27,448 nt of DNA, from contig CAZYHR010000037.1 in assembly GCA_964647395.1 (NCBI GenBank), positions 1 through 27,448 of the forward strand, read 5' to 3'. Each line of letters opens with the position of its first letter. Within the stretch, counting starts at the first letter, position 1. Shown piece by piece: positions 15,148 to 22,799 of the stretch. The position numbers and the translations under genes were made by a program. Below the pieces are notes generated by a model. The model was not told where the DNA came from and did not search any database. It worked only from the letters and a program-made list of their open reading frames with translations. The DNA comes from Phosphoribacter sp964647395 (GTDB taxonomy: Bacteria > Actinomycetota > Actinomycetes > Actinomycetales > Dermatophilaceae).

Positions 15148-15906
15148 ATGACCAACGAGCTCGAGCCGGCCCCGACGTCCCTGCAGCGCTTCGACGAGCA
15201 GGTGGAGCGGGTGCTGTGCGTCGTGGCGCACCCCGACGACCTGGAGTACGGCACCGCCGCGGCGGTCGACAAGTGGACCCAGGCCGGGGTCACCGTGACC
15301 TACCTGCTGGCCACCCGCGGCGAGGCCGGCATCGACACCATCGAGCCGGATGAGGCGGGGCCGCTGCGGGCCCAGGAGGAGCGGGACAGCGCGGCCGAGG
15401 TCGGCGTGCAGATCGTCGAGTTCCTCGACTACGACGACGGCACCGTGACCTACTCGACGCAACTGCGCCGCGACATCGCCCGAGTCGTGCGGCACCGGCG
15501 CCCCGACCTGGTCGTCACGCTGACCCACGACGAGTTCGTCGGGCGGGGCCGGCTCAACCAGGCCGACCACCGCGCCGTCGGGCTGGCCGTCATCGACGCC
15601 GTCCGCGACGCCGGCAACCGGTGGATCCACCGGGATCTGCTGGAGCAGGAGGGGCTGGAGCCCTGGGGCGGGGTGCGCGCCGTGCTGTCGGTCGCCGGGC
15701 CGGAGCCGACCCACTACGTCGACGTCACCGGCCACTTCGACGCGGCGGTCGCGTCGCTGCAGGCGCACCACCTCTACAACACCAACCTCCCCGACGACTT
15801 CCCCAAGCCGCCCGAGTTGCTCGCGCAGATCCTCGGTGGCGGTGCCGAGCAGGTGGGTCTGCCCGAGGTCACGCACGCGCTGCTGCTGCGCCGTTACGAC
15901 GTCTGA
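15148..15906 (+). CDS. PIG-L family LmbE-like zinc deacetylase
   Basis: A 252-residue N-acetylglucosaminyl-type zinc deacetylase of the PIG-L/LmbE group that includes MshB and Mca of mycothiol metabolism. The metal site is AHPDD (27-31) with the third ligand in NQADHRAVG; Asp in AHPDD is the likely general base. LLATRGEAGIDT and HVDV-like elements (THYVDVTGHFDAAVASLQAHHLY) fit the family. The substrate cannot be decided. No mycothiol gene adjoins it. It is likely expressed from a leaderless promoter beneath a palindromic operator. Confidence 0.9.
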   Translation: MTNELEPAPTSLQRFDEQVERVLCVVAHPDDLEYGTAAAVDKWTQAGVTVTYLLATRGEAGIDTIEPDEAGPLRAQEERDSAAEVGVQIVEFLDYDDGTVTYSTQLRRDIARVVRHRRPDLVVTLTHDEFVGRGRLNQADHRAVGLAVIDAVRDAGNRWIHRDLLEQEGLEPWGGVRAVLSVAGPEPTHYVDVTGHFDAAVASLQAHHLYNTNLPDDFPKPPELLAQILGGGAEQVGLPEVTHALLLRRYDV

Positions 15907-15952
15907 GCGCTCGCCCCGCCGGCAGGTGTCGCGCCGTCGGCAGGCCCCCGGC

Positions 15953-15995
15953 TGTCCACAGGACGCTGTGGACGGTTGTGGACGGACTGTGGAGA
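15953..15995. promoter_or_regulatory. Cluster of DnaA-box-like sites
   Basis: TGTCCACA (15953-15960) and, on the other strand, TGTGGAC at 15967-15973 and 15977-15983 plus TGTGGAG at 15989-15995 fall within 43 bp. Three fit the actinomycete YYGTCCACA form. They lie between the convergent PIG-L and sirtuin genes. Confidence 0.45.
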
Positions 15996-16020
15996 CGACT
16001 CACCGTCACCCCGAGCGCGG

Positions 16021-16818
16021 CTACCCGCGCAGCGCGGCGACCAACGCCGGCAGCCCACGCCCCGCGGTGGTCCGCCAACTGACGTCGGCGGCCTCGGTCA
16101 GCTCGGTGAGGTCCGGGTCGATCTCCAGCACCGGTATGCCGCTGGCGCCGGCCAGGTGCGGCAGGCTCGCCGCGGGCTGGACGATCCCGGAGGTGCCGAC
16201 GACGAGCACGAGGTCGGTGTCGCGGACCGCCTCGACGGCGTCCTCGAAGGCCTGCTCGGGCAGGTACTCGTTGAACCACACGACCCCCGGGCGCACGGCA
16301 CCGGGACAGCCCGGCCCGGCGCACAGCGCGGGCTCGATCCGCTCCAGCGGCTGCTCGGGCGGCTCGGGCGTGTCCGCCGGCAGCCCGCACGCGTCGCACC
16401 GCCAGGCGAACATGCTGCCGTGCAGGTGGGCCAGCACCGTCGACCCGGCCCGCTCGTGCAGGTCGTCGATGTTCTGGGTGACGATGCGCAGGTCCCGCCC
16501 GGGCAGCGCGGCCCACTCGGCGAGCGCCCGATGCCCCGGGTTGGGCTGGGCCTGCCGGATCAGCCGGACCCGCCAGACGTACCACGCGTTGACGAACGCC
16601 TTGTCCCGGCGCCAGGCCTGCGGCGTCGCGAGCTCGGTCGGGTCGAACTGGGACCACAGCCCGGTCTGCGCGTCCCGGAAGGTCGCCACCCCGGACTCCT
16701 GCGACATCCCCGCCCCGGTGAGCACGGTGACCCGGCGCGCCGCCCGAGCCAGTTCGAGCACCTCGTCCGGCACCGGTTCGAGGGCGGGGGTGTCGGCTTC
16801 GGTCGCACGGTTGCTCAT
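16021..16818 (-). CDS. NAD-dependent protein deacylase, Sir2 family
   Basis: A 265-residue sirtuin that removes acyl groups from lysines using NAD+. Motifs: TGAGMSQESGVATFRD with GAGMS at 35-39, TQNIDD (114-119), catalytic His133 in HLHG, zinc cysteines 141, 144, 167 and 171, and VVGTSGIVQPAA followed by SGIPVLEIDPDLTELTEAAD. ATG 16818 has GAGGA 7 nt upstream. The GIP tripeptide uses rare ATA within a GGTATGCCGC copy. It converges with the PIG-L gene. Acyl preference and targets are unknown. Confidence 0.94.
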   Translation of the reverse strand: MSNRATEADTPALEPVPDEVLELARAARRVTVLTGAGMSQESGVATFRDAQTGLWSQFDPTELATPQAWRRDKAFVNAWYVWRVRLIRQAQPNPGHRALAEWAALPGRDLRIVTQNIDDLHERAGSTVLAHLHGSMFAWRCDACGLPADTPEPPEQPLERIEPALCAGPGCPGAVRPGVVWFNEYLPEQAFEDAVEAVRDTDLVLVVGTSGIVQPAASLPHLAGASGIPVLEIDPDLTELTEAADVSWRTTAGRGLPALVAALRG

Positions 16819-16887
16819 GACGACATCCTCGCCGATGCGGGCCGGCCGCACCCGGTATGCCGCGATCGCGGCCTGGGCGGCGCTCAC

Positions 16888-18096
16888 CTACTGCGACCCG
16901 GAGCACTCGCGCAGCCGGGCGCGCAGGAAGGCCGCCTCGGCGCCGTTGCGGGTCAGGGCCAGCGCCGCGGCATACGACCGGGCGGCCTCGCCGGGGCGGC
17001 CGAGGCGACGCAGCAGGTCGGCGCGCACCGCCGGCAGGTAGCGGTAGCGGTCCAGGGCCGGGTCGAGCGCGAGCCGGTCGAGCTCGGTGAGCAGCACGGC
17101 GAGGTCGGCGCCGGGCTGTTGGCTCACCGCGACGAGCCGGTTGAGCGCGACGACCGGGTTGGGCCAGCGGGCCAGCAGCCCGTCGTACATGGTGACGATG
17201 CGCGCCCAGTCAGTGTGCGCGCTGTCCGGGGCCTGGGCGTGCAGGCCGGCGATCGCCGCCTGCAGGGCGAACCGTCCGGTGCCGCCGCGCAGCGCCCGGG
17301 TGGCGGCGCTGAGCCCGGCCTCGACCAGGGTCCGGTCCCACGTCGCGCGGTCCTGGTCGGCCAGCAGGACGAGCTCACCGGTCGTGCCGACCCGCGACGC
17401 GGCCCGCGCGTCGTCGAGCAGGCACAGCGCGTGCAGCCCGTGCACCTCGCTGGCCGCGGGGAGCAGCTCGGCCAGTCGGCCGGCCAGCTCGCGCGCGGTG
17501 CGAGCCAGGTCGGGTCGGGTCAGGGCGGCGCCGTCGACCGCCGTGTGACCGGCGGTGTGCAGCTGGTGGACGACCTCGAGGACGGCCTCGAGCCGCTCGG
17601 GCAGCTCGTCGTCCGACGGCACCCGGAAGGGGATGCCGGCGGCGGCGATCTTCTTCTTGGCGCGGGTGATCCGGGCCGCGACGGTGGCCTCGCGCTGCAG
17701 CAGCCCCGCGGCGATCTCGACGACCGTCATGCCGCCGAGCAGGCGCAACGTCAAGGGCACCTGCGCGTCGAGCGCGAACGCCGGGTGGCAGCAGACGAAG
17801 ACCAGGCGCAGCAGGTCGACTCCGGGGTCCGGGTCGTCGGCGTCGTCCTGCATGACGAGCAGCGGCAGTTTGGCTCGCCAGGTGCGCTCGCGGCGGAGCC
17901 GGTCGATGGCCAGCCGGCGGGCCGTCGTCGTCAGCCAGGCCGCCGGGTTGCGCGGCGGCTCATCCCGCCAGGCCGTCAGGGCCCGCAGGTAGGCGTCCTG
18001 GACGCAGTCCTCGGCCAGGTCGAGGTCCCGGGTCAGCCGCACCGTCGCTGCCAGCACCTCGGGCCAGCAGCGCCGGTGGGCCTCGTCGAGGGTCAC
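16888..18096 (-). CDS. ECF42-type RNA polymerase sigma factor with TPR-like extension (copy 1)
   Basis: A 402-residue sigma-70-family factor. Sigma-2 lies in residues about 10-75 (DLAEDCVQDAYLRALTAW, NPAAWLTTTARRLAIDRLRRE). Next come FVCCHPAFALDAQVPLTLRLLGGMTVVEIA and the sigma-4 helix-turn-helix (LLQREATVAARITRAKKKI). A long helical C-terminal extension follows (VVHQLHTAGH ... ALNRLVAVSQQPG ... RAELLRRLGRPGEAARSYAAAL). This extension and the partner gene identify group ECF42, which pairs with DGPF proteins rather than an anti-sigma factor. GTG 18096 overlaps the stop of the DGPF gene (GTGA), so the two are coupled. In place of INEGY, as in copy 2, this one has HTAGH. Confidence 0.92.
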   Translation of the reverse strand: MTLDEAHRRCWPEVLAATVRLTRDLDLAEDCVQDAYLRALTAWRDEPPRNPAAWLTTTARRLAIDRLRRERTWRAKLPLLVMQDDADDPDPGVDLLRLVFVCCHPAFALDAQVPLTLRLLGGMTVVEIAAGLLQREATVAARITRAKKKIAAAGIPFRVPSDDELPERLEAVLEVVHQLHTAGHTAVDGAALTRPDLARTARELAGRLAELLPAASEVHGLHALCLLDDARAASRVGTTGELVLLADQDRATWDRTLVEAGLSAATRALRGGTGRFALQAAIAGLHAQAPDSAHTDWARIVTMYDGLLARWPNPVVALNRLVAVSQQPGADLAVLLTELDRLALDPALDRYRYLPAVRADLLRRLGRPGEAARSYAAALALTRNGAEAAFLRARLRECSGSQ

Positions 18097-18446
18097 TCGT
18101 AGTCGGACGTGTCCATGACCGGGCGCACCTCGACGTGCGCCGACGGGCAGATCTTGGCCAGCGCCAGCACCGTGTCCAGATCGGGGGCCTCGATGAGGTA
18201 GAAGCCGCCGATGACCTCCTTGGCCTCGACGAACGGCCCGTCGGTCACCCGGATCCGGTCGCCGTCTCGGTGCACGGTCGTCGCGGTCGACTGCCGCTCC
18301 AGGGCCGCGCCGCCGGTGATCTGGCAGCCGGCGGCCTCGACCGCCGCGCTGAAGTCGGCGTGCAGGTGCATCTCGGCCTCGAAGTCGGCGTCGGGGGAGT
18401 CGTGCCAGCTCTCGTCGTCGATGAGGCTGAGCAGGTATTGCGCCAT
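18093..18446 (-). CDS. DGPF/YCII-related protein partnered with ECF42 (copy 1)
   Basis: A 117-residue alpha/beta protein of the YCII-related DGPF family. The name motif DGPF is at 69-72 in VTDGPFVEAKEVIGGFYLIEAPD. Typical start MAQYLLSLIDDE. Such proteins are encoded with, and are transcriptional targets of, ECF42 sigma factors; a signalling or small redox role has been suggested but the chemistry is unknown to me. AAAGGA precedes ATG 18446. The downstream sigma factor overlaps its stop. Confidence 0.9.
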   Translation of the reverse strand: MAQYLLSLIDDESWHDSPDADFEAEMHLHADFSAAVEAAGCQITGGAALERQSTATTVHRDGDRIRVTDGPFVEAKEVIGGFYLIEAPDLDTVLALAKICPSAHVEVRPVMDTSDYE

Positions 18447-18485
18447 GGTCGGTCCTTTCGCGGTCACGGTTCTGCTGGACATCAT

Positions 18486-18515
18486 GACGACGAACCGGCC
18501 CGGCGCGAATCGACA
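18486..18515 (-). promoter_or_regulatory. Candidate ECF42 promoter, module 1
   Basis: Read leftward: TGTCGA (18515-18510) as -35, a 17-nt spacer, then CGTCGTC (18492-18486) as -10, about 40 bp upstream of the DGPF start. TGTCGA with a CGTC-like -10 is the reported ECF42 signature. It implies autoregulation and matches the promoter of module 2. Confidence 0.6.
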
Positions 18516-18639
18516 CCCGCGCATCGGGCGACCCGGCTGAGCGGGTGAACGGCGTCGACCGAATGCCTGATGTGTCGCGGTGGCGGGCGAACTTACCGTC
18601 GTGGTAGTCCTCCCACCGCAGCACCCGAAGGGGCCCGTC

Positions 18640-18984
18640 ATGGCCGACACCCTCACCCTCATCATCGCCGTCACGCTGCTGGCCTTCGCGTTGGCCGAGT
18701 CCCTGACCGCCAACCGCGAGCTGGTCCGGGGCATGCCCCGCCCCGGCTGGGTCCTGGTCATCCTGTCGCTGCCGGTCATCGGTGCGGTCGCTTGGCTGGT
18801 CTGGGGTCGCCCGGTCCGGCGCGAGCGCCCGGAGCTGACCCGCGAGGCCGTGCACGAGTGGGTCATGAACGCGCCGGAGGCCTACAACGCCCAGCAGTGG
18901 CGCGCCGCCGACGACAACGACGCCTGGCTGGCCAGCCTCGCCGTCGCCGCCTCCGGTGGCGAGAGCGAGTCGCACGACGGCTGA
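18640..18984 (+). CDS. PLDc_N-type small membrane protein
   Basis: A 114-residue protein with two N-terminal helices (about 3-22 and 35-56) and the cardiolipin-synthase N-terminal pattern (ANRELVRGMPRPGWVLVILSLPVIGAVAWLVWGRP), followed by a hydrophilic acidic tail. In larger proteins this domain anchors phospholipase D-type synthases; alone its role is not known. ATG 18640 has GAAGGGG upstream. It is divergent from the ECF42 module; the intervening 190 bp hold the candidate ECF42 promoter on the other strand. Confidence 0.82.
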   Translation: MADTLTLIIAVTLLAFALAESLTANRELVRGMPRPGWVLVILSLPVIGAVAWLVWGRPVRRERPELTREAVHEWVMNAPEAYNAQQWRAADDNDAWLASLAVAASGGESESHDG

Positions 18985-19030
18985 GCCGAGCCGGCCCCCC
19001 GGCCCACCCCGCTCGCCCACCCGAACCCCG

Positions 19031-19144
19031 GGTGAAAACGGTTGCCTGGAACGTTCGCCGGCCAACCACCCCCGGTGAAAACGGTTGCCTGGAACGTTCG
19101 CCGACCAACCACCCCCGGTGAAAACGGTTGCCTGGAACGTTCGC
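19031..19144. repeat. Tandem repeat of 43-bp period, three copies
   Basis: A 28-bp core (GGTGAAAACGGTTGCC... ending GGAACGTTCGC) recurs at 19031-19058, 19074-19101 and 19117-19144, with CCGGCCAACCACCCCC-like linkers. Inside the core, AACGGTTGCCTGGAACGTT has partial dyad symmetry (AACG...CGTT), as an operator would. The array lies about 140 bp upstream of the double-HTH regulator. The rest of the 300-bp gap holds two GGTATGCCGC copies and no gene. Confidence 0.92.
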
Positions 19145-19169
19145 GGGACGGCCGCCACGACCGGGCCAC

Positions 19170-19198
19170 GCGGCATACCGACGCACGAGCGGCATACC
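19170..19198. repeat. Two direct copies of the GCGGCATACC word
   Basis: Exact copies at 19170-19179 and 19189-19198, 19 bp apart in the same orientation, between the 43-bp array and the regulator promoter. This differs from the two inverted pairs elsewhere in the window. Confidence 0.85.
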
Positions 19199-19271
19199 GA
19201 CTCTTGACCAGCACCGACGCCCGGTTCCCGCGGGGCCGCACGGACCCCCGGCCGGAGCCGCGGCACACCCC

Positions 19272-19277
19272 TAGACT
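19272..19277 (+). promoter_or_regulatory. -10 element for a leaderless regulator transcript
   Basis: TAGACT ends 8 nt before ATG 19286, with no ribosome site between, consistent with transcription starting at the start codon. Confidence 0.5.
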
Positions 19278-19285
19278 GCGGCTCG

Positions 19286-19795
19286 ATGGACACCTCCGTG
19301 CGACTGGACGGCGAGCGGCTGCGCCGAGCGCGGCTGCGGGTCGGCATCTCGCAGGCCGAGCTCGCCCGTCGGATCGGGCTGTCCAACAGCGCCACCGTCT
19401 CGCAGTGGGAGCGCGGCGCCGCCAGCCCGGGCAGTCCGCACCTGCTGCGGGCCCTCGGCGAGGCCGTGCGCACCAAGCCCGCCCGGCTGCTGCAGCGCCC
19501 GCCGGGCGGTCCCGGCCTGCGCTGGTTGCGGTATGCCGGTGGGCTCGGCGTCCCGGAACTCGCCGCGGCGATCGGGGTGGCCGCCTCGACGGTCAGCCGC
19601 TGGGAGCATGAGGGGCTCGCCGACCCGGAGCCCGCGACGATCGCCGCCGTCGCCCAGGCGCTCGACGCGTCCGAGACCGACGTGCGACGGGCGCTGCGCC
19701 GGTTCTCCCGGCCCACCCTCGGGCTCGGCCCGCTGGCCCGCGGCGTCGGCCTGCCGCCCGAGCGGCCCGCCCGGCCGGACCGTTCGCGCTGGTGA
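19286..19795 (+). CDS. Transcriptional regulator with two XRE-type HTH domains
   Basis: A 169-residue protein made largely of two Cro/C1-type helix-turn-helix domains: about 8-62 (GERLRRARLRVGISQAELARRIGLSNSATVSQWERG) and about 73-130 (LRWLRYAGGLGVPELAAAIGVAASTVSRWEHEG). A basic Pro/Arg tail follows. Two DNA-binding units in one chain suggest binding to spaced or tandem sites; the three-unit 43-bp array directly upstream is an obvious candidate. It is probably autoregulated and leaderless. The reading frame continues after its stop into the HxlR-like remnant, so an ancestral fusion or readthrough cannot be excluded. Confidence 0.85.
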   Translation: MDTSVRLDGERLRRARLRVGISQAELARRIGLSNSATVSQWERGAASPGSPHLLRALGEAVRTKPARLLQRPPGGPGLRWLRYAGGLGVPELAAAIGVAASTVSRWEHEGLADPEPATIAAVAQALDASETDVRRALRRFSRPTLGLGPLARGVGLPPERPARPDRSRW

Positions 19796-19858
19796 GGCGT
19801 TCACCAGGGGGCCTACGTCGAGTTCCGGCTCGGCCCCGACGAGGACGAGTTGGGCATC

Positions 19859-20023
19859 ATGGACCGGGCCTACGCACCGGCCGGTTCGGCCGGCCCGTCG
19901 GCGGCGACGCTCGATATCGTCGGGCCGCGGTGGGCTCTCCTCATCGTGCAACGGCTGCTCGACGGACCGCAGCGGGGAGCCATCGAGGCGCTCGAAGACC
20001 GGGCTGTCGGTGGTCGCTTGTAG
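19859..20023 (+). pseudogene. Remnant of an HxlR-family regulator
   Basis: A 54-residue open frame (in frame also back to the XRE stop at 19795) reads MDRAYAPAGSAGPSAATLDIVGPRWALLIVQRLLDGPQR, the N-terminal part of an HxlR winged-helix regulator (family pattern LDVVGDRWTLLILRELLxGPRRF). Similarity stops at about 19975, and an unrelated 15-residue end leads to a stop. The usual N-terminal Cys is absent. The break lies less than 80 bp before the DUF222-HNH gene. A functional small protein is less likely. Confidence 0.6.
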
Positions 20024-20049
20024 CGTGGTGGGTAGTGAAGGAGGTGGCG

Positions 20050-21429
20050 GTGAGCGCGCAACCAAACCCGTTCTGGGACAGTGATTTTAGCGGTATGCCG
20101 CGTGCTTCCTTCGCTGCCTCTGCCCCTGTGGACCTGGCGCGGCTGTCCGGCGAAGAGCTGGATGAGTACATGACGCTTCTGGAGGTGGACCGGATCGCGA
20201 TCGAGGCCCGCCAGGTTGCGGTGCTGCGTGAGGCGATCCGCCGGGGCCAGACCGGTGGGCCGTCGACGGGGCCGATCGCCAAGTCGGCCGCGAAGGCGTG
20301 GCTGCGGGACCGGTTGGCTGCTGCTTCGGTCGCGCCGCCGGAGCCGGCGATGGTGGCTGAGCTGGTCGAGGTCGCCACCGGCCTGCAGGGACCGGACGCT
20401 GCCGGGTTCCGTGACGCGGTCGATGCCGGGCTGGTGTCTCGGCGGAAGGCGTGGGTCGCGATCCGGGAGATGGGTCGCCTGGCGCCGCGGCTGGTCGAGC
20501 GTGCCGCGGAGGCGGTGTGGACGGCGTATGCCACTTTGGCTCAGCAGTGGGTCGCCTCCGACCTGCAGGACCTGCGCCCCGCGATGTTGGCGCGCTACGG
20601 CCGTGATGAGGACAACGAGCGTGACCTGGACGCGGCCAAACGCGCGACCGCCTTGTCGGCGGGGGTGCGCGACGGCCTGGTGTACGACTACCGGCTCAGC
20701 CTGGACGCCGAGAGCCACGCGGTCCTGGAAGCCGCGATCGGGCCGGTGTCGGCTCCGGTGCCCGGTCTGGACGGTTCGCCGGATCTGAGGTCCGCGGCGC
20801 AACGGCGCGGCCAGGGTCTGGTCGAGCTGATCCGCGGGGCCGTCGCCGCCGGCGCGGCTGGTGCAGGGGCAGCTCGGGCGGGCTCGGTCAAGGCGCAGCT
20901 GTTCTTGACGGTCACCGCGGCCGACCTCGCGGAGGGGCGCGGGTTCGCTGAGGTCCTCGGGTCGACCGCGGCCGGGGTGATGCTGCCGGCGAGCGTGGTG
21001 AGCCGGGTGGCGTGTGACGCGGCCCTGGTCCCGACGGTGCTCGGGGTTCATGGTGAGGTGCTGGAGCTGGGGCACGCGCAGCGGCTGTTCTCGGCCGCGC
21101 AGCGCAAGGCGCTGATGCTTCGCGACCGGCACTGCTCCTTCCCCGGCTGCACCGTGCCGGCGACCTGGACCGATGCGCACCACCTGAAGCATTGGCTCCA
21201 CGGCGGCCGGACCGACCTGTCCAACGCCGCCATGCTGTGCGGCAGGCATCACACCGTTGTCCATCGACGACGACTCCTCGGACGCATCGAACCCGACACC
21301 GGCCACGTTCGCTGGGACCTCGCCCCCGGCTCCTACGACCGAGCACCCGGCTCCTACGACCGAGCACCCGGAAACATGACCCACAACGACGATCCGCCCG
21401 TCAACAGCCCGCCCGACGACCGAGACTGA
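20050..21429 (+). CDS. DUF222 / HNH endonuclease domain protein
   Basis: A 459-residue protein. The N-terminal DUF222-type helical region spans about 20-330 (LARLSGEELDEYMTLLEVDRIAIEARQ, GLVSRRKAWVAIREM, ATALSAGVRDGLVYDYRLSLDAESHAVLEAAI). The HNH nuclease module is at about 358-405: LRDRHCSFPGCTVPATWTDAHHLKHWLHGGRTDLSNAAMLCGRHHTVVH, with the zinc Cys pairs and catalytic His present. The C-terminus has two GSYDRAP repeats. GTG 20050 has AAGGAGG 5 nt upstream. Such genes are multicopy in actinomycetes and behave like mobile cassettes. Codon use here is looser (more T-ending codons) than in neighbours. A homologous 3' remnant lies at 22559-22720. Confidence 0.9.
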   Translation: MSAQPNPFWDSDFSGMPRASFAASAPVDLARLSGEELDEYMTLLEVDRIAIEARQVAVLREAIRRGQTGGPSTGPIAKSAAKAWLRDRLAAASVAPPEPAMVAELVEVATGLQGPDAAGFRDAVDAGLVSRRKAWVAIREMGRLAPRLVERAAEAVWTAYATLAQQWVASDLQDLRPAMLARYGRDEDNERDLDAAKRATALSAGVRDGLVYDYRLSLDAESHAVLEAAIGPVSAPVPGLDGSPDLRSAAQRRGQGLVELIRGAVAAGAAGAGAARAGSVKAQLFLTVTAADLAEGRGFAEVLGSTAAGVMLPASVVSRVACDAALVPTVLGVHGEVLELGHAQRLFSAAQRKALMLRDRHCSFPGCTVPATWTDAHHLKHWLHGGRTDLSNAAMLCGRHHTVVHRRRLLGRIEPDTGHVRWDLAPGSYDRAPGSYDRAPGNMTHNDDPPVNSPPDDRD

Positions 21430-21516
21430 CCCCGCCCCAAACCGACCCGCGCTCGGGCGGGCCGGTGGCACCGCCTCGGCCGCTGAGCCCTGTGACGTGT
21501 CGAAAGACCGGGTCGG

Positions 21517-22374
21517 TTAGCGCCCTGCGGGCACTTCGCCGCGGGCTACCCTCGCGGTCGCACTGAGCTCGAAGGGCCCCGCCGGACGGCCGAGCCCGTC
21601 ATGGAGCGCGGCCCGCAGCGCCTGCCGGCGCTCGGGAGGCAGGCCCACGGCATACCCACCGGCGGGACCGATGCCGGCAAGGAAGGTCGACCACAGCTCG
21701 TCAAAGCTCTCGTAGCCCGAGCGCACTGTCAGCGGCGACTCCTCGACGTCGACGAGGCCGGCGGCCGTGAAGAGCTCGGCGAGCTCGCCAGGGCGCCCGA
21801 ACCGCAGCACCCGTGCCTCATCCGGGGCATCGGGATCGACGGACAGGGCTGCGTCCCAGAAGGCGCGCAGCATCTCCATCCCCTCGGCGAAGTCCCACAC
21901 CGCCGCGGCCACGACGCCGCCGGGCCGGACGACACGCCGCATCTCCTGCGCCCCCTTGCGCGGATCGGTGACGAAGTGAAAGACGAGCTGCGCTGCCGCA
22001 GAAGAGAACTCGTCGTCCTCGAAAGGGAGAGCCTCCATCGGCCCCTGCCGCACCGTGAGCCCGGGACAGCGGGTCCGGCAGGCCTCGACGACACCGGGTG
22101 CCGGGTCGACCGCACTGACCGCGTCCGTCCCGAGCCGGGCGATCGCCACCGTCGTCAAGGCACGCGGACCGCACCCTACGTCGAGGAAGCGGCCACCCCA
22201 GCTGCTGATACCTCGGCGCGTCAGCCACGGTTGGACGTCTCCAGCCGTCCGGGTCGCGGGGAGCAGCGAAGATCGACGGCCCTCGTCGGCACCCACCTCA
22301 GGGGTGAGCCGCGGGAGCGGGGCCGCGGCTAGTGTCGACAGTCCCAGCGGTTCGGGAGCCGCGTCTCCCGGCAT
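21517..22374 (-). CDS. SAM-dependent class I methyltransferase
   Basis: A protein of up to 285 residues. Motif I is FLDVGCGPRALTT (Gly-rich SAM loop, Arg where Gly is usual), followed by the acidic AVDPAPGVV, MEALPFEDDEFSSAAAQLVFHFVTDP and a VVRPGGVVAAAVWD strand typical of ubiquinone/menaquinone-type and small-molecule methyltransferases. The C-terminal half (LAELFTAAGLVDVEESPLTV, GPAGGYAVGLPPERRQALR) is full length. The start is uncertain: ATG 22374 gives the longest product, GTG 22296 is another option, and the region before about residue 45 matches the family poorly. It lies between the intact HNH gene and the HNH remnant. Substrate unknown. Confidence 0.8.
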   Translation of the reverse strand: MPGDAAPEPLGLSTLAAAPLPRLTPEVGADEGRRSSLLPATRTAGDVQPWLTRRGISSWGGRFLDVGCGPRALTTVAIARLGTDAVSAVDPAPGVVEACRTRCPGLTVRQGPMEALPFEDDEFSSAAAQLVFHFVTDPRKGAQEMRRVVRPGGVVAAAVWDFAEGMEMLRAFWDAALSVDPDAPDEARVLRFGRPGELAELFTAAGLVDVEESPLTVRSGYESFDELWSTFLAGIGPAGGYAVGLPPERRQALRAALHDGLGRPAGPFELSATARVARGEVPAGR

Positions 22375-22409
22375 GCGACACCGCCGACGAGAGGACCAGG
22401 AGGTCCCCC

Positions 22410-22558
22410 ATGACGACGAAGAAGATCGCCTTCCTCACCGCCGCTGAAGGCATCGAGCAGGACGAACTGGTCCAACCCTGGGACGCCGTGGAGGAGGCGG
22501 GGCAGGAGCCCGTCCTCATCTCGCCCGACAGCGGGTCGGTGCAGATGTTCCGCCTCGG
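22410..22558 (+). pseudogene. Truncated PfpI/DJ-1 family gene
   Basis: About 49 codons encode the start of a PfpI/DJ-1-family protein (MTTKKIAFLTAAEGIEQDELVQPWDAVEEAGQEPVLISP), up to SGSVQMFRL. The region with the nucleophile Cys is missing. AGGAGG precedes the ATG by 6 nt, so the 5' end looks intact. At about 22558 the sequence changes to the tail of a DUF222-HNH gene in another frame; the hybrid frame stays open to 22775, giving a 121-residue product without a complete domain. Confidence 0.75.
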
Positions 22559-22720
22559 CACCACACCGTGGTGCACCGGCGACGACTCCACGGGCGGGTC
22601 GACCCGGCCGCTGGCCACGTCAGCTGGGACCTCGAACCCGGCTCCTACGACCAAGCGTTCGACAACACCCCACCCGGCGACCTCGGGTGCCACCATCCCT
22701 CGCCCGGCGGCCGACATTGA
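22559..22720 (+). pseudogene. 3' remnant of a second DUF222-HNH gene
   Basis: In the frame starting at 22559 the sequence reads HHTVVHRRRLHGRVDPAAGHVSWDLEPGSYD and ends at TGA 22718-22720. This aligns with HHTVVHRRRLLGRIEPDTGHVRWDLAPGSYD at the end of the intact HNH gene. Similarity continues about 40 bp past the stop (TGACCCCGCCCC...). Everything upstream of the last HNH histidines is absent. Confidence 0.85.
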
Positions 22721-22799
22721 CCCCGCCCCGCACGCCGATCCGCACTCAGCCGGACCGGCGATCGAGTCTGCCTGACGACTACGTCGGGAGCCACGCGGG

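Noticed and set aside
13230..15293. A 687-residue leftward open frame over the potassium transporter genes
   Set aside because: It is His/Arg/Gly-rich shadow sequence; the KtrA and KtrB frames carry all recognisable motifs.
15953..15995. Replication origin
   Set aside because: The cluster is only about 43 bp, has no AT-rich unwinding segment and no dnaA/dnaN neighbours.
22328..22337. ECF42-type promoter (TGTCGA) before the truncated PfpI gene
   Set aside because: The TGTCGA is not followed by a CGT-type -10 at 17 nt, unlike the two sigma-module promoters.
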